Positions 9,678-19,924 of a stretch of DNA of 64,000 nucleotides are shown here, in pieces. Source of the stretch: Clostridiales bacterium (lineage in GTDB: Bacteria; Bacillota; Clostridia; Clostridiales; Clostridiaceae); NCBI GenBank assembly GCA_012519845.1, contig JAAYPK010000046.1, positions 1-64,000 on the forward strand, in the 5' to 3' direction. Positions within the stretch are counted from its first letter, which is position 1, and every line of letters begins with the position of its first letter. Below the pieces are notes generated by a model that was not told the DNA's origin, searched no databases, and saw only the letters and a program-made list of their open reading frames with translations. A program made the translations under genes and the position numbers.

Positions 9678-10955
9678 ATGCTATCAACCCTACGTAATGC
9701 CTGGAAAGTTCCAGAAATAAGAAAAAAATTTATTTGGACAATATTATTAGTAGCAATTTTTAGAATGGGAACCAAAATTCCTGTTCCTGGAATTGACACA
9801 GATGTTTTCAAAACAATGACAGAAAATAGTGGATTGTTTGGATTTTATGATTTGATTTCCGGAGGCGCATTTAGCCAATTTAGTATACTTGCATTAGGTG
9901 TTACACCATATATTAATGCATCAATTATAATGCAATTATTAACTATTGCTGTACCTTCACTTGAGCAAATTCAAAAAGAAGGTCAAGAAGGAAGAAAAAA
10001 AATTCAAAACGCTACACGTTATGTATCATTAGTAATAGCTGCAATTTTAGCAATTGGTGTTCTTGCTAGAATAAGTAGCACTGGAGCTGGAGTAGATGTT
10101 ACACTATTCCAAAAAGCAGTTATTATTATAACATTAATTGTTGGATCAACTTTCTGTATTTGGTTAGGTGACCAAATTACAGTAAAAGGTTTTGGAAATG
10201 GTACATCAATATTGATTTTTATCAATATTGTTTCTAGAGTACCAAGTTTAGTAAATACAATGTATACTTCATTAAAAGGTGATGAAATAACAGTTGTTGA
10301 ATTAACATTGTTTGCAGTTGGAGCACTTGTTTTATTAGGGCTAGCAATATTCTTCAGCTTAGCTGAAAGAAGAATACCAGTTCAATATGCAGGGAAAGCT
10401 GTTGGGAATAGAGTAACAAAAGCTCAATCAACACATATTCCACTTAGCATAATTAGTGCTGCTGTTATAGCAATTATATTTGCAATGTCTGTTATGGGAT
10501 TTACAGAAGCCTTAGGGCAATTCTTCCCTAATAATGATACAATACAATGGTTAAATACAGGAACTTATAGTATTTTCAACAAAAAGACTTGGATGTATCC
10601 AGTTGTATATGCAATACTAACAGTATTCTTTACATGGTTCTATAATGAGATTACTTTAAAGCCTGATGAAATGGCAGAAAATCTTAATAAATCCTCAGGA
10701 TTTGTTCCAGGAATTAGACCAGGTGAAGATACAACAAGATTTTTTGAAAAAGTATTAGCAAAAGTATCAATTATTGGTGGTGTATTTGCTGCATTATTAG
10801 CAGTATTGCCTGTAATAATAGAGAATACTGGAAAATTCAATCAAATTTCTTTTGGTGCAACAGCATTTTTAATTGTAATTGGGGTTTCACTTGATTTTTC
10901 AAGAAGATTAGAATCTCAAATGGTAATGCGCCATTATGAAGGATTTCTTAAATAG
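9678..10955 (+). CDS. secY: Preprotein translocase subunit SecY
   Basis: The 425-residue protein has about ten hydrophobic segments. It has the SecY signatures GVTPYINASIIMQLL and the cytoplasmic loop AERRIPVQYAGK. SecY forms the protein-conducting channel of the plasma membrane with SecE and SecG. The C-terminal loop FVPGIRPGEDT (ribosome/SecA contact) is intact. Its place after rplO is the standard spc order. Confidence 0.98.
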   Translation: MLSTLRNAWKVPEIRKKFIWTILLVAIFRMGTKIPVPGIDTDVFKTMTENSGLFGFYDLISGGAFSQFSILALGVTPYINASIIMQLLTIAVPSLEQIQKEGQEGRKKIQNATRYVSLVIAAILAIGVLARISSTGAGVDVTLFQKAVIIITLIVGSTFCIWLGDQITVKGFGNGTSILIFINIVSRVPSLVNTMYTSLKGDEITVVELTLFAVGALVLLGLAIFFSLAERRIPVQYAGKAVGNRVTKAQSTHIPLSIISAAVIAIIFAMSVMGFTEALGQFFPNNDTIQWLNTGTYSIFNKKTWMYPVVYAILTVFFTWFYNEITLKPDEMAENLNKSSGFVPGIRPGEDTTRFFEKVLAKVSIIGGVFAALLAVLPVIIENTGKFNQISFGATAFLIVIGVSLDFSRRLESQMVMRHYEGFLK

Positions 10956-10982
10956 ATTAAATGTATGGAGATGAGGATGCCC

Positions 10983-11630
10983 GTGAAGATTATTTTATTA
11001 GGCCCACCTGGAGCAGGAAAAGGTACACAGGCAAAATCAATTAGTAATAGATATTCAATTCCACATATTTCAACAGGGGATATTTTCAGAAAGAATATTT
11101 CTGAAAATACTCCATTAGGAATTGAAGCAAAAAAATATATTGATAACGGACAATTAGTACCAGATGAAGTTACAATTAACATGGTAAAAAGCAGACTTAA
11201 AGAGGAAGACTGTAAAGATGGATATTTATTAGATGGTTTCCCAAGAACAGTAAGTCAGGCTGAAGCACTTCAACAGTTTATTAGTGAAAATGGAGAAACT
11301 TTAGATACAGCGTTATTAATATACGTACCTAGGGATTTCATTCTTGAAAGAATGACTGGAAGAAGAGTTTGTCCATCATGTGGAGCTAGTTATCACATTA
11401 AGTTTAATCCTGCAAAGGATGGTAAATGTGAATTATGCGGGTCAGAAGTAGTTCAAAGAAAAGATGACACTGCAGAAACAGTGAAAGAAAGACTAGATGT
11501 CTATGAAAGACAAACACAACCGCTAATTGATTATTATGAAAATCAAAAATTGCTATCGCAAGTAGACGGAACAAAAGCAATTAATGAAGTTTTTGAAAGT
11601 ATATGTGATATATTAGGAAACAATAAGTAA
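10983..11630 (+). CDS. adk: Adenylate kinase
   Basis: Starting at GTG gives the canonical [17 protein letters not shown] and 215 residues. In-frame ATGs at 10965 and 10977 would add four to six residues, but GAGATGAGG is best placed for the GTG. The P-loop is GPPGAGKGT and the LID is the zinc form ([15 protein letters not shown]). The enzyme interconverts ATP + AMP and 2 ADP in the cytoplasm. The usual downstream neighbour map is missing. Confidence 0.95.
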   Translation: MKIILLGPPGAGKGTQAKSISNRYSIPHISTGDIFRKNISENTPLGIEAKKYIDNGQLVPDEVTINMVKSRLKEEDCKDGYLLDGFPRTVSQAEALQQFISENGETLDTALLIYVPRDFILERMTGRRVCPSCGASYHIKFNPAKDGKCELCGSEVVQRKDDTAETVKERLDVYERQTQPLIDYYENQKLLSQVDGTKAINEVFESICDILGNNK

Positions 11631-11726
11631 TTTATATTCTAAAATGCTAAGATTAGTAAAGAGGAAGTGTTACTTAGTTATAAATGAAAAGACATTTATG
11701 CTAGGGTAATCATCGAGGTGAATAAT

Positions 11727-12008
11727 TTGGAAAGCAATGACTTAGTTGGAAGAATGGTACTTTCTAATGCTGGAAGAGATAAGAATCATTTGTATGTACT
11801 AATTAGGCAGTTAGATTTTGAGTATGTTCTATTATCAAATGGAGTTACAAAGACATTAAATAAGCCTAAGAAAAAGAAACTTAAGCATTTAAGTATAATG
11901 GAATGTATGGATGAGAAGGTCAAATCAGCTATTATCAATAATGATAAAAGTACTGATTTATTAATTAAGAGATTTCTAAAATTAAAAGGCATTGTTAAGG
12001 AGGGTTGA
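11727..12008 (+). CDS. KOW-domain RNA-binding protein (L14e/L27e-like)
   Basis: A TTG start gives [20 protein letters not shown] and 93 residues. A GTG three codons earlier overlaps the GAGGTG site and is less likely. The [13 protein letters not shown] region is the KOW motif of the small L14e/L6e/L27e-like protein that Firmicutes keep between map and infA. Binding to rRNA or the ribosome is inferred from the fold and place. Its exact role is not known to me. Confidence 0.85.
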   Translation: MESNDLVGRMVLSNAGRDKNHLYVLIRQLDFEYVLLSNGVTKTLNKPKKKKLKHLSIMECMDEKVKSAIINNDKSTDLLIKRFLKLKGIVKEG

Positions 12009-12015
12009 TTACCTT

Positions 12016-12234
12016 ATGTCAAAAGATGATGTAATAGAAATGCAAGGTACTGTTTTAGAATCATTACCAAATGCAACATTTCAAGTTGAACTAGAGAGTG
12101 GGCATACTATTCTAGCTCATATATCAGGGAAATTAAGAATGAATTTTATAAGAATTCTACCTGGAGATAAAGTTACAGTTGAACTATCTCCTTATGATTT
12201 AACAAGAGGTAGAATTACATGGAGAGCAAAATAA
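12016..12234 (+). CDS. infA: Translation initiation factor IF-1
   Basis: 72 residues, exactly the family length, reading [20 protein letters not shown] and [17 protein letters not shown], the OB-fold of IF-1 that occupies the ribosomal A site during initiation. Upstream in-frame codons were not used because AAGGAGGG sits 11 nt before this ATG. Confidence 0.97.
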   Translation: MSKDDVIEMQGTVLESLPNATFQVELESGHTILAHISGKLRMNFIRILPGDKVTVELSPYDLTRGRITWRAK

Positions 12235-12263
12235 TTATAGAATTAATTTCTATATAAGAATAA

Positions 12264-12392
<129 letters not shown>

Positions 12393-12429
12393 ATATATTA
12401 TTTAATTAGATAGAAGCATTTAAAAATTA

Positions 12430-12458
12430 TTGACTTTTTTATAAAAGTCAAATATGAT
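12430..12458 (+). promoter_or_regulatory. Promoter of the alpha (rpsM-rplQ) operon
   Basis: TTGACT (12430-12435) and TATGAT (12453-12458) are separated by 17 bp. The -35 box and spacer form an 8-bp inverted repeat (TGACTTTT-TTAT-AAAAGTCA). No T-run follows it, so it is not a clear terminator for rpmJ. Confidence 0.75.
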
Positions 12459-12464
12459 TATATA

Positions 12465-12606
12465 GGCAATATTTTAATAATTAGGTTTTAGGAGCGGCTG
12501 ATCATAGATTTTATTCTATGTACCTAAAATTTTATTATATATAACAATGACAACTATAATAATCGACTTTTTAAGGCATTTTAATTACCAGGAGGTGTAA
12601 ATTTTA
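12465..12606 (+). ncRNA. Structured leader of the rpsM operon
   Basis: Between the predicted start and rpsM a nested stem-loop is visible. TTTTAGG (12486-12492) pairs with CCTAAAA (12523-12529), and inside it CATAGA (12503-12508) pairs with TCTATG (12515-12520), with GAGCGGCTGAT in an internal loop. It could be a ribosomal-protein autoregulatory leader, with S4 the family candidate because rpsD lies in this operon. That is inference. Confidence 0.45.
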
Positions 12607-12975
12607 ATGGCAAGAATTGCAGGTATTGATTTACCAAGAGAAAAAAGAGTTGAGATAGGCTTAACTTATATTTTTGGAGTTGGATTACCTACATCACAAA
12701 AGTTATTAGCTGAATGTGGAATTAATCCAGATACAAGAGTTAAGGATTTATCTGAAGATGAAGTAAATGAAATTAGAACTTATATTAATAAAAATCTTAA
12801 TGTTGAAGGTGATTTAAGAAGAGATGTTGCTTTAAACATAAAAAGATTACAAGAAATAGGATGCTATAGAGGAATTAGACATAGAAGAGGTCTTCCAGTT
12901 AGAGGTCAAAAGACTAAAACTAATGCTAGAACTAGAAAAGGCCCTAAGAAGACAATAGCTAATAAGAAGAAATAA
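12607..12975 (+). CDS. rpsM: 30S ribosomal protein S13
   Basis: 122 residues, starting [20 protein letters not shown] and ending in a basic tail with [21 protein letters not shown]13 lies in the 30S head and contacts P-site tRNA and L5 of the large subunit. First gene of the alpha operon, with CAGGAGGTG 9 nt before the ATG. Confidence 0.98.
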   Translation: MARIAGIDLPREKRVEIGLTYIFGVGLPTSQKLLAECGINPDTRVKDLSEDEVNEIRTYINKNLNVEGDLRRDVALNIKRLQEIGCYRGIRHRRGLPVRGQKTKTNARTRKGPKKTIANKKK

Positions 12976-12990
12976 TAAGGAGGGAAGATA

Positions 12991-13386
12991 ATGGCAGCTC
13001 AAAAGGTGAAAAAGACTAGAAGAAGAAAAGAAAGAAAAAATGTTGAGCATGGTGCTGCGCACATAAAATCAACTTTTAATAATTCAATAGTTACTTTAAC
13101 AGATGCCCAAGGAAATGCTTTATCATGGTCTAGTGCTGGAGCTTTAGGTTTCAGAGGATCAAGAAAGAGTACTCCTTTTGCAGCTCAAATGGCAGCAGAA
13201 ACTGCAGCTAAAAGCGCAATGGAGCATGGATTAAAGAGCATAGAAGTATATGTAAAGGGACCTGGAGCAGGTAGAGAAGCAGCTATAAGATCCCTACAAG
13301 CAGCAGGATTAGAAGTAACTTTAATTAAAGATGTTACTCCAATCCCACACAATGGATGTAGACCACCAAAAAGAAGAAGAGTCTAA
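12991..13386 (+). CDS. rpsK: 30S ribosomal protein S11
   Basis: 131 residues. The signature [20 protein letters not shown] and the C-terminus [15 protein letters not shown] identify S11, which lines the E site on the 30S platform. It follows rpsM by 15 nt with an AAGGAGGG site. Confidence 0.98.
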   Translation: MAAQKVKKTRRRKERKNVEHGAAHIKSTFNNSIVTLTDAQGNALSWSSAGALGFRGSRKSTPFAAQMAAETAAKSAMEHGLKSIEVYVKGPGAGREAAIRSLQAAGLEVTLIKDVTPIPHNGCRPPKRRRV

Positions 13387-13413
13387 TACAACCATAATAG
13401 GAGGTGTAATTTA

Positions 13414-14034
13414 ATGGCAAGATATACTGGAGCTACATGTAGATTATGTAGAAGAGAAGGTATGAAACTATTCCTTAAAGGAGATAGATGTTATACAGAT
13501 AAATGTGCTTTTGCTAGGAGAAGCTATGCACCAGGACAACATGGAGCTAGTAAGAAGAAAATTTCTAACTATGGAGTTCAATTAAGAGAAAAGCAAAAAG
13601 CAAAGAGAATATACGGAGTTCTTGAAAGTCAATTTAGAACTTATTATGAAAAAGCAGAACATATGAAGGGTATTACTGGTGAAAACTTATTAAAGTTATT
13701 AGAAGTAAGACTTGATAATGTTGCTTATAGATTAGGATACGGAGCTTCTAGAAATGAAGCAAGACAATTAGTTACTCATGGACATTTTTTAGTTAATGGT
13801 AAGAAAGTGGATATTCCATCATACAAGGTGTCTGTAAATGATGTTATTTCAGTTTGTGAAAAGAGTAGAGCAAGTGAAAAATTTAAAGTATTTGCAGAAA
13901 ATCCTAAAGCATTGCCAAAATGGTTAGAAGGTAACGTTGAAAATTTTGAAGGAAAAGTAATTGCTGAACCTTCAAGAGAAGATATTGAAGTACCAGTTAA
14001 CGAAACATTAATTGTTGAGTTATACAGCAAGTAA
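13414..14034 (+). CDS. rpsD: 30S ribosomal protein S4, zinc-binding form
   Basis: 206 residues with an N-terminal zinc site (CRLCRREG, then CYTDKCAF) and an S4 RNA-binding domain ([20 protein letters not shown]). S4 nucleates 30S assembly. In this genome it is inside the alpha operon rather than standing alone as in Bacillus subtilis, so an S4-responsive leader would be expected upstream of rpsM. Confidence 0.97.
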   Translation: MARYTGATCRLCRREGMKLFLKGDRCYTDKCAFARRSYAPGQHGASKKKISNYGVQLREKQKAKRIYGVLESQFRTYYEKAEHMKGITGENLLKLLEVRLDNVAYRLGYGASRNEARQLVTHGHFLVNGKKVDIPSYKVSVNDVISVCEKSRASEKFKVFAENPKALPKWLEGNVENFEGKVIAEPSREDIEVPVNETLIVELYSK

Positions 14035-14099
14035 TATTTTCAAGTTTTGTTGCCCTCAGAAGCAAGTTGCCATTTTATTAATAAGGAGGGTCTGTGTGT

Positions 14100-15047
14100 A
14101 TGTTAGAAATCGAAAAGCCAATAATTGAATGTACTGAAGCTAATGAAGATGGTACCTATGGTAAGTATGTAGTTGAACCATTAGAAAGAGGATATGGTAT
14201 TACTTTAGGTAATGCATTAAGAAGAATTTTGTTATCTTCTTTACCTGGAGCAGCTGTTACTTCTGTTAAGATTGACGGAGTGCTTCATGAGTTTTCTACA
14301 GTTCAAGGTGTAAAAGAAGATGTTACTGAACTAATCCTAAACATTAAAGCATTAGCTTTAAGAATGGAAGGTGAAGGTCCAAAAACAATTTATATTGATG
14401 CAAAAGGACCTGGTGTAGTTACAGCGAATGATATTAAGACAGATGGTGATGTTGAAGTTGTAAATAAAGATTTACATATTGCAACATTAGATGAAGATGG
14501 AAAACTTTATATCGAATTGACAGTTAATAGAGGTAGAGGATATGTTACTCAAAATAAAAATAAGAGTGAAGATTTACCTATATCTGCAATAGCTGTAGAT
14601 TCAATTTATACACCAGTTAAGAGAGTTAATTTTTTTGTTGAAAATACAAGAGTTGGGCAAATTACAGATTATGATAAACTAACTTTAGAAATATGGACAG
14701 ATGGTACTATAAAAATAGATGAAGCAATTAGCTTATCAGCTAAAATTTTAATAGAACACTTTAAGTTATTTATGTCATTAACTGATAATACCAATGATGT
14801 TGAAATAATGATTGAAAAAGAAGAAGATAAGAAAGAAAAAGTTTTAGAGATGACAGTTGAAGAACTTGACTTATCTGTTAGATCTTACAACTGCCTAAAG
14901 AGAGCCGGAATTAATACAGTTCAAGAACTTGCTACAAGATCTATGGATGATATGATGAAGGTAAGAAATTTAGGTAAGAAATCATTAGAAGAAGTTGAAA
15001 GAAAATTAAAAGAACTTGGTTTAAGTTTAAAACTAAACGATGAGTAA
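14100..15047 (+). CDS. rpoA: RNA polymerase subunit alpha
   Basis: The ATG at 14100 gives [15 protein letters not shown] and 315 residues, the usual clostridial size. A GTG two codons earlier is too near the AAGGAGGG site. The N-terminal dimerisation domain has [20 protein letters not shown]. The C-terminal domain ([20 protein letters not shown]) binds UP elements and activators. Confidence 0.98.
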   Translation: MLEIEKPIIECTEANEDGTYGKYVVEPLERGYGITLGNALRRILLSSLPGAAVTSVKIDGVLHEFSTVQGVKEDVTELILNIKALALRMEGEGPKTIYIDAKGPGVVTANDIKTDGDVEVVNKDLHIATLDEDGKLYIELTVNRGRGYVTQNKNKSEDLPISAIAVDSIYTPVKRVNFFVENTRVGQITDYDKLTLEIWTDGTIKIDEAISLSAKILIEHFKLFMSLTDNTNDVEIMIEKEEDKKEKVLEMTVEELDLSVRSYNCLKRAGINTVQELATRSMDDMMKVRNLGKKSLEEVERKLKELGLSLKLNDE

Positions 15048-15059
15048 GGAGGTAAATCC

Positions 15060-15401
15060 ATGGCAGGTTATCGTAAGTTAGGTCGCTCTACTGATCAAAG
15101 AAAAGCTATGCTTAGAGGACTTGTAACAAGCTTTTTAAAATATGGTAAAATAGAAACAACTGAAACTAGAGCAAAAGAAACTAAGTCTATAGCAGAAAAG
15201 ATGATTACTCTTGCAAAAAGAGGAGATTTACATGCTAGAAGACAAGTGTTATCATATGTTCAAGAGGAAGCAGTTGTTAAGAACCTATTTGATAATGTAG
15301 CTTCACAATACTCTGATAGGAATGGTGGTTATACAAGAATGTATAAGAAAGGTCCTAGAAGAGGAGACGGAGCTGAAATAGTTATACTAGAATTGGTATA
15401 A
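15060..15401 (+). CDS. rplQ: 50S ribosomal protein L17
   Basis: 113 residues with [20 protein letters not shown] at the start and a C-terminus [15 protein letters not shown]17 lies near the exit tunnel. It is the last gene of the alpha operon; a terminator starts a few bases after its stop. Confidence 0.97.
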   Translation: MAGYRKLGRSTDQRKAMLRGLVTSFLKYGKIETTETRAKETKSIAEKMITLAKRGDLHARRQVLSYVQEEAVVKNLFDNVASQYSDRNGGYTRMYKKGPRRGDGAEIVILELV

Positions 15402-15405
15402 TAAT

Positions 15406-15439
15406 GAGGGGATTAAGTTGTTACTTAGTCCCCATTTTG
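15406..15439 (+). terminator. Terminator of the alpha operon
   Basis: GGGGATTAAG (15408-15417) pairs with CTTAGTCCCC (15424-15433) with one G-U pair, followed by ATTTTG. The U-run is short but the stem is strong. Confidence 0.8.
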
Positions 15440-15478
15440 TGATATTCATAATAATATATGTCTATATAATATAGAAAG

Positions 15479-15506
15479 TTACAGTTAAATATGAATTTTG
15501 TATAAT
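15479..15506 (+). promoter_or_regulatory. Promoter upstream of ecfA1
   Basis: TATAAT (15501-15506) is preceded 16 bp upstream by TTACAG. It stands between the rplQ terminator and ecfA1, so the transporter and truA genes probably have their own promoter. Confidence 0.6.
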
Positions 15507-15547
15507 GTATAGAGATTTATTTTTTTTGAACACTATAGGAGGAAATA

Positions 15548-16393
15548 ATGGAAGAAAATATTATAGAATGTAGAGATTTAACATATATTTATACTTCAAT
15601 AGAAGATACAAAAGAGATATTTGCCATAAATGGATTAAATCTTAATGTTACAAAAGGCGAATTTTTAGTTGTTTTAGGACATAACGGATCAGGTAAATCT
15701 ACTTTAGCTAAGCATATTAATGCACTATTAACTCCTACTTCTGGAATAATAAAAGTTGATGGTCTTGATACAAATGATCCTAATAATTTATGGAATATAA
15801 GAAAAAAAGCTGGAATGGTATTTCAAAATCCAGATAATCAATTAGTTGCAACAGTAGTGGAAGAAGATGTTGCTTTCGGACCTGAAAATTTAGGGATAGA
15901 ACCTTCAGAAATTAGAAATAGAGTAGACAAAAGTTTAGAAAAAGTTGAAATGAGTGATTTCAAAAGACATGCTCCTCATTTATTGTCTGGTGGGCAAAAA
16001 CAAAGAGTTGCAATTGCTGGTGTTCTTGCTATGCAACCAGAGTGTATTGTTTTTGATGAGCCAACAGCAATGCTAGATCCTCGTGGTAGGAAAGAAGTAA
16101 TGAAGACTATAAAAGAGCTTAATAAAAATTATGGAATTACAATTGTCTTAATTACTCATTATATGGATGAAGCTGTAGAAGGGGATAGAGTAATTGTTAT
16201 GGATAATGGAAAAGCCATTATGGAAGGCGTTCCAAAAGATATTTTTTCACAAGTAGAAAAGATGAAAGAAATCGGACTTGATGTACCTCAAGTTACAGAA
16301 TTAGCTTATGAATTAAATAAGTCTGGCATTGAAATAAGTACAGATATATTAAATATAGATGAAATGGTGGAAGCATTATGTCAATTAAAATAG
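15548..16393 (+). CDS. ecfA1: ECF transporter ATPase EcfA1
   Basis: 281-residue ABC ATPase with Walker [11 protein letters not shown]-loop VFQNPDNQ, signature LSGGQKQR and Walker B CIVFDEPT. With EcfA2 and EcfT it forms the energising module of energy-coupling-factor vitamin and metal transporters, shared by many substrate-binding S proteins. It overlaps ecfA2 by 16 bp. No S component is next to it, as expected for a shared (group II) module. Confidence 0.96.
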   Translation: MEENIIECRDLTYIYTSIEDTKEIFAINGLNLNVTKGEFLVVLGHNGSGKSTLAKHINALLTPTSGIIKVDGLDTNDPNNLWNIRKKAGMVFQNPDNQLVATVVEEDVAFGPENLGIEPSEIRNRVDKSLEKVEMSDFKRHAPHLLSGGQKQRVAIAGVLAMQPECIVFDEPTAMLDPRGRKEVMKTIKELNKNYGITIVLITHYMDEAVEGDRVIVMDNGKAIMEGVPKDIFSQVEKMKEIGLDVPQVTELAYELNKSGIEISTDILNIDEMVEALCQLK

Positions 16394-17238
16394 AAAATTT
16401 AAATTATGTTTATATGCCCAATGGACCTTTTGAAAAGAAAGCATTAAATAATGTTAATTTAGAAATTGATGACAATGACTTTTTGGCTATAATTGGTCAT
16501 ACTGGATCTGGGAAATCTACATTAATACAGCATTTAAATGGATTAATTAAGGCAACTAGTGGAAAAATAATTATAGATGGTGTTGATATTACAGATAAAA
16601 ATGTGAATCTAATAGATATAAGAAAAAAAGATGGAATTGTGTTTCAATATCCTGAATATCAACTATTTGAAGAAACAATTGAGAAGGACATAGCCTTTGG
16701 ACCTAAGAATTTAGGTTTATCTGAAGAAGAGATACATAGCAGAGTTAAGAGATCTATGGAAATGGTTGGTTTGGATTATGAAACTTTTAAAGATAAATCA
16801 CCTTTTGATTTAAGTGGAGGCCAAAAAAGAAGAGTTGCAATAGCTGGGGTAATTGCAATGGAGCCCAAAGTACTTATTTTAGATGAGCCAACAGCAGGGT
16901 TAGATCCTAAAGGAAGAGATGATGTTTTAAGTAAAATTAAAGACCTTCATGATAAATATTTAATGACAATAGTTTGGGTTAGTCATAGTATGGAGGATGT
17001 AGCAGAATTAGCTTCTAGAGTTGTGGTAATGAATGATGGCTCAGTTGCATTTGAGGGAAGCCCTAAGGAAGTATTTAAGCAATCAGATAAATTAGAAGCT
17101 ATAGGACTAGGAGTTCCTCAAGTTACATATTTAATGAAAGCTCTTAAAGCAAAAGGTTTTAATGTAAATGATGATGCATTTACAGTAGAGCAAGCTAAGG
17201 AAGAATTATTAAAATTATTCAAAGATAAAAACAAATAA
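16378..17238 (+). CDS. ecfA2: ECF transporter ATPase EcfA2
   Basis: 286-residue ABC ATPase with Walker [11 protein letters not shown]-loop [17 protein letters not shown], signature LSGGQKRR and Walker B VLILDEPT. The C-terminal extension (about residue 215 onward) resembles that of EcfA1 ([10 protein letters not shown]). It pairs with EcfA1 as a heterodimer. The start lies within the ecfA1 end, implying coupling. Confidence 0.96.
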   Translation: MSIKIENLNYVYMPNGPFEKKALNNVNLEIDDNDFLAIIGHTGSGKSTLIQHLNGLIKATSGKIIIDGVDITDKNVNLIDIRKKDGIVFQYPEYQLFEETIEKDIAFGPKNLGLSEEEIHSRVKRSMEMVGLDYETFKDKSPFDLSGGQKRRVAIAGVIAMEPKVLILDEPTAGLDPKGRDDVLSKIKDLHDKYLMTIVWVSHSMEDVAELASRVVVMNDGSVAFEGSPKEVFKQSDKLEAIGLGVPQVTYLMKALKAKGFNVNDDAFTVEQAKEELLKLFKDKNK

Positions 17239-17250
17239 GGGGGAGAGAGG

Positions 17251-18051
17251 ATGCTTAAAGATATAACAATAGGACAATACATTCCAGGAGACTCATTTAC
17301 CCACAAATTAGATCCTAGGACTAAAATTTTAATTTCAATATTTTTCATCGCTTCTCTTTTTGTTATAGACAAGTTTATAGGATACTTATTAGTAGTTGGA
17401 TTTTTAGCAGTAGTAATAATAAATTCAAAGGTTCCCTTAGGATTTATATTTAAGGGGTTAAAACCTATTGTATTTTTAATTTTATTAACTGCAATTTTAA
17501 ATCTTTTTATGATAAGAGGAACTGAAGATTCATTGTTGTTTCAATGGAGTTTTATTAGAATCTATTCAGAAGGTGTTAGGACCGCAATGTTTATGGCATT
17601 AAGGTTAGTATTTTTAATAGTTGGAACCTCTATGCTTACATTAACCACCTCTCCAATTGAGTTAACTGATGGTATTGAGATGCTTTTAAAGCCAATAGGA
17701 AAAGCAAGGGCCCATGAACTAGCAATGATGATGACAATTGCATTAAGATTTATACCAACCTTAACAGAAGAAACCGATAAAATTATGAAAGCTCAAAAAG
17801 CAAGAGGTGCTAATTTTGAGGATGGAAATATTATTCAAAGAGCTAAAAGTTTAATTCCTATATTAGTTCCATTGTTTATTAATTCATTTAGAAGAGCGGA
17901 TGAATTAGCTATGGCAATGGAGTCAAGGTGTTATAGAGGTGGTAGTGGAAGAACTAGAATGAAAAAATTACAATTTACTTCAAGGGATGTAATTGGTGTA
18001 GCAATTTTTTCAGTTGTATTTATTGGTAGTATTATTACAAGATTAGTATAG
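17251..18051 (+). CDS. ecfT: ECF transporter transmembrane protein EcfT
   Basis: 266 residues with about five hydrophobic segments. It has the two coupling-helix motifs of Ecf[12 protein letters not shown] (residues about 182-192) and ESRCYRGG. EcfT joins the two ATPases to an S component in the membrane. It begins 12 nt after ecfA2 with a GGGGGAGAGG site. Confidence 0.95.
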   Translation: MLKDITIGQYIPGDSFTHKLDPRTKILISIFFIASLFVIDKFIGYLLVVGFLAVVIINSKVPLGFIFKGLKPIVFLILLTAILNLFMIRGTEDSLLFQWSFIRIYSEGVRTAMFMALRLVFLIVGTSMLTLTTSPIELTDGIEMLLKPIGKARAHELAMMMTIALRFIPTLTEETDKIMKAQKARGANFEDGNIIQRAKSLIPILVPLFINSFRRADELAMAMESRCYRGGSGRTRMKKLQFTSRDVIGVAIFSVVFIGSIITRLV

Positions 18052-18064
18052 AATAGGTAATTAT

Positions 18065-18799
18065 ATGCGAAACATTAAGTTGATTATTGAGTATGATGGC
18101 AGCAATTATGGAGGTTGGCAAAAACAGAATAACAATAAAACAATTCAAGAAACAGTGGAAAAGGCAATTAAGAAAATAACGGGTGAAGAGGTTGAATTAA
18201 TAGGTAGCTCAAGAACAGATGCAGGAGTTCATGCTAAAGGTATGGTAGCTAATTTTCACACAAATAGTAAAATACCAGAACAAAGATTTAGAGAAGCTAT
18301 AAATACAAAATTACCTGATGATATAGCAATAGTTAAATCAGAAGAAGTATCAGAGAAATTTCATGCAAGATACTCTAGTTTAGGAAAAACATATTCTTAT
18401 ACAATAATAAATAGAGAAGAAAAAGTAGCCATTAAGAAGGATTTTTGTTATGCCGTAAGAGATAAATTAAATATAGATTTAATGAAAGAAGGATGTCAAT
18501 ATTTTATTGGTAAGCATGATTTTAGTGCATTTAAAAGTACTGGAAGCTCTGTTAAAACATCTGTTAGGGAAGTATCAGATTTACATATAGAAAAGTATGA
18601 AGATAAGATAAAAATCTTTATTACAGCAGATGGCTTTTTGTACAATATGGTTAGGATTATTGTTGGAACTTTATTAGAAGTTGGAAAAGGAAAAATATCT
18701 TGCGCTGATATTGAAGAAGCATTGGAATCACTAGATAGGAGTAAATCAGGACCATGTGCTCCAGCAAGAGGCTTAGTTTTAGAAAAAGTGTACTATTAA
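18065..18799 (+). CDS. truA: tRNA pseudouridine(38-40) synthase TruA
   Basis: 244 residues with the catalytic aspartate motif [12 protein letters not shown], followed by [14 protein letters not shown] and [16 protein letters not shown]. It modifies uridines 38-40 of the tRNA anticodon arm. The ecf-truA pairing upstream of rplM-rpsI is the usual Firmicutes arrangement. Confidence 0.97.
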   Translation: MRNIKLIIEYDGSNYGGWQKQNNNKTIQETVEKAIKKITGEEVELIGSSRTDAGVHAKGMVANFHTNSKIPEQRFREAINTKLPDDIAIVKSEEVSEKFHARYSSLGKTYSYTIINREEKVAIKKDFCYAVRDKLNIDLMKEGCQYFIGKHDFSAFKSTGSSVKTSVREVSDLHIEKYEDKIKIFITADGFLYNMVRIIVGTLLEVGKGKISCADIEEALESLDRSKSGPCAPARGLVLEKVYY

Positions 18800-18813
18800 A
18801 TAATAAAAAGTAG

Positions 18814-18842
18814 TTGACACACCCGTAAGCGTGTATTATAAT
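18814..18842 (+). promoter_or_regulatory. Consensus promoter of rplM-rpsI
   Basis: TTGACA (18814-18819), a 17-bp spacer and TATAAT (18837-18842) match the sigma-A consensus exactly. Confidence 0.92.
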
Positions 18843-18849
18843 GAGTATG

Positions 18850-18945
18850 TTTGTTAGAAAAATAAAGTATATAGGATCCAAGAGCCCAGGATCTTGATAT
18901 AGTAATACTTATAAGAGTAAAGCATAATGAAAGTTCAGGGAGGGA
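18850..18945 (+). ncRNA. Leader of rplM, L13-leader-like
   Basis: About 100 nt of untranslated leader separate the promoter from rplM. A short stem (CAAGA with TCTTG around GCCCAGGA) and repeated GGATC segments are visible. An L13 leader motif upstream of rplM-rpsI has been described in Firmicutes. Membership here is inferred from position and size, since the consensus could not be scored. Confidence 0.5.
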
Positions 18946-18950
18946 AATAG

Positions 18951-19385
18951 ATGAAATCATACATTGCGAAAGCACAAGAAGTAGAAAGAAAATGGTACAT
19001 CGTAGACGCAGCTGATAAACCATTAGGTAGAGTTGCAAGCCAAGTTGCATCTATATTAAGAGGTAAGAATAAGCCAACATTCACAACAAATGTTGACTGC
19101 GGTGACTATGTGATTGTAATTAATTCAGAAAAAGTTGTTTTAACTGGTAAGAAGTTAGATCAAAAATTATTCAGAAAGCACAGCTTATATCCAGGTGGAT
19201 TAAAAGAAACTCCATATAGAGAAATATTAGAAAAGAAACCTGAAGTTGCTTTTGAAGAAGCAGTAAGAAGAATGCTTCCAAAGGGTGTTTTAGGAAGACA
19301 AATGTTAAAGAAATTAAAGGTTGTTAAAGGAGCAGATCATAAATTTGAAGCTCAAAAACCTGAAGTGCTTGAGTTAAAGTACTAA
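18951..19385 (+). CDS. rplM: 50S ribosomal protein L13
   Basis: 144 residues, starting [20 protein letters not shown] and containing [18 protein letters not shown]13 is an early assembly protein of the 50S subunit. It is co-transcribed with rpsI and probably controlled through the leader just upstream. Confidence 0.98.
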   Translation: MKSYIAKAQEVERKWYIVDAADKPLGRVASQVASILRGKNKPTFTTNVDCGDYVIVINSEKVVLTGKKLDQKLFRKHSLYPGGLKETPYREILEKKPEVAFEEAVRRMLPKGVLGRQMLKKLKVVKGADHKFEAQKPEVLELKY

Positions 19386-19410
19386 TACAGTCTCGGGAGG
19401 AGGAATAATT

Positions 19411-19803
19411 ATGGCAAAAGTTCAATATATGGGAACTGGAAGAAGAAAAAAATCAGTAGCAAGAGTAAGACTTGTACCAGGTAATGGTAAAGTTGTTGTA
19501 AATAAGAGAGAAATTGAAAATTATTTTGGGTTAGAAACATTAAGAGTTATAGTTAATCAACCATTAGTATTAACTGGAACTAAAGATAAGTTTGATGTTT
19601 TAGTAAATGTACATGGTGGAGGATTCACAGGTCAAGCAGGAGCTATAAGACACGGAATCACTAGAGCATTAGTTAAAGCTGATGAAGCATTAAAACCTGA
19701 ATTAAAGAAGGCTGGATTCTTAACAAGAGATCCAAGAATGAAGGAAAGAAAGAAATACGGTCTTAAAAAAGCAAGAAGAGCACCTCAATTCTCAAAGAGA
19801 TAG
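19411..19803 (+). CDS. rpsI: 30S ribosomal protein S9
   Basis: 130 residues. The C-terminus ends in FSKR, the tail that contacts P-site tRNA. The last 17 bp of the gene lie inside the phage attachment core. Because that sequence is identical in both prophage junctions, integration leaves the full reading frame unchanged. Confidence 0.98.
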   Translation: MAKVQYMGTGRRKKSVARVRLVPGNGKVVVNKREIENYFGLETLRVIVNQPLVLTGTKDKFDVLVNVHGGGFTGQAGAIRHGITRALVKADEALKPELKKAGFLTRDPRMKERKKYGLKKARRAPQFSKR

Positions 19804-19849
19804 TTTTGTTCTATGCAGAAATCCCACAAACATTGTGTTTGTGGGATTT
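19787..19849 (+). repeat. attL core (63 bp)
   Basis: Perfectly identical to 54968-55030. It covers the last codons and stop of rpsI and almost the whole rpsI terminator. Flanking bases differ at both sides, which sets the limits of the repeat. Confidence 0.95.
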
Positions 19850-19852
19850 TAT
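19820..19852 (+). terminator. Terminator of rpsI, inside attL
   Basis: A 13-bp perfect stem (AATCCCACAAACA, loop TTG, TGTTTGTGGGATT) is followed by TTATTATT. It can also act on the opposite strand for the integrase gene. The same hairpin is present in attR. Confidence 0.93.
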
Positions 19853-19890
19853 TATTTATAAGAACATATAAAATCCTATTATTTTATTCT

Positions 19891-19923
19891 AGTAACAGAC
19901 AAGTAACAGACAGGTAACAGACA
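19891..19923. repeat. Three 11-bp arm-type integrase repeats (left arm)
   Basis: Three adjacent units of the form AGTAACAGACA (the third starts with G) end right at the integrase stop codon. They lie 41 bp from the core repeat. Two related units in the same orientation lie just inside attR. Tandem short repeats beside the core are typical binding sites of the N-terminal domain of Tn916/lambda-type integrases. Confidence 0.8.
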
Positions 19924-19924
19924 T

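Noticed and set aside
11644..11709. 21-codon frame between adk and the KOW gene as a remnant of map
   Set aside because: Its translation has no similarity to the methionine aminopeptidase start or end, and there is no clear ribosome site.
12431..12450. Palindrome as terminator of rpmJ
   Set aside because: No T-run follows and it overlaps a 17-bp-spaced promoter; better seen as part of the promoter region.
19787..19852. tRNA gene as attachment site
   Set aside because: The repeated core is the rpsI end plus a terminator hairpin; no cloverleaf or CCA-like end can be formed, and no tRNA or rRNA gene was seen elsewhere in the window.
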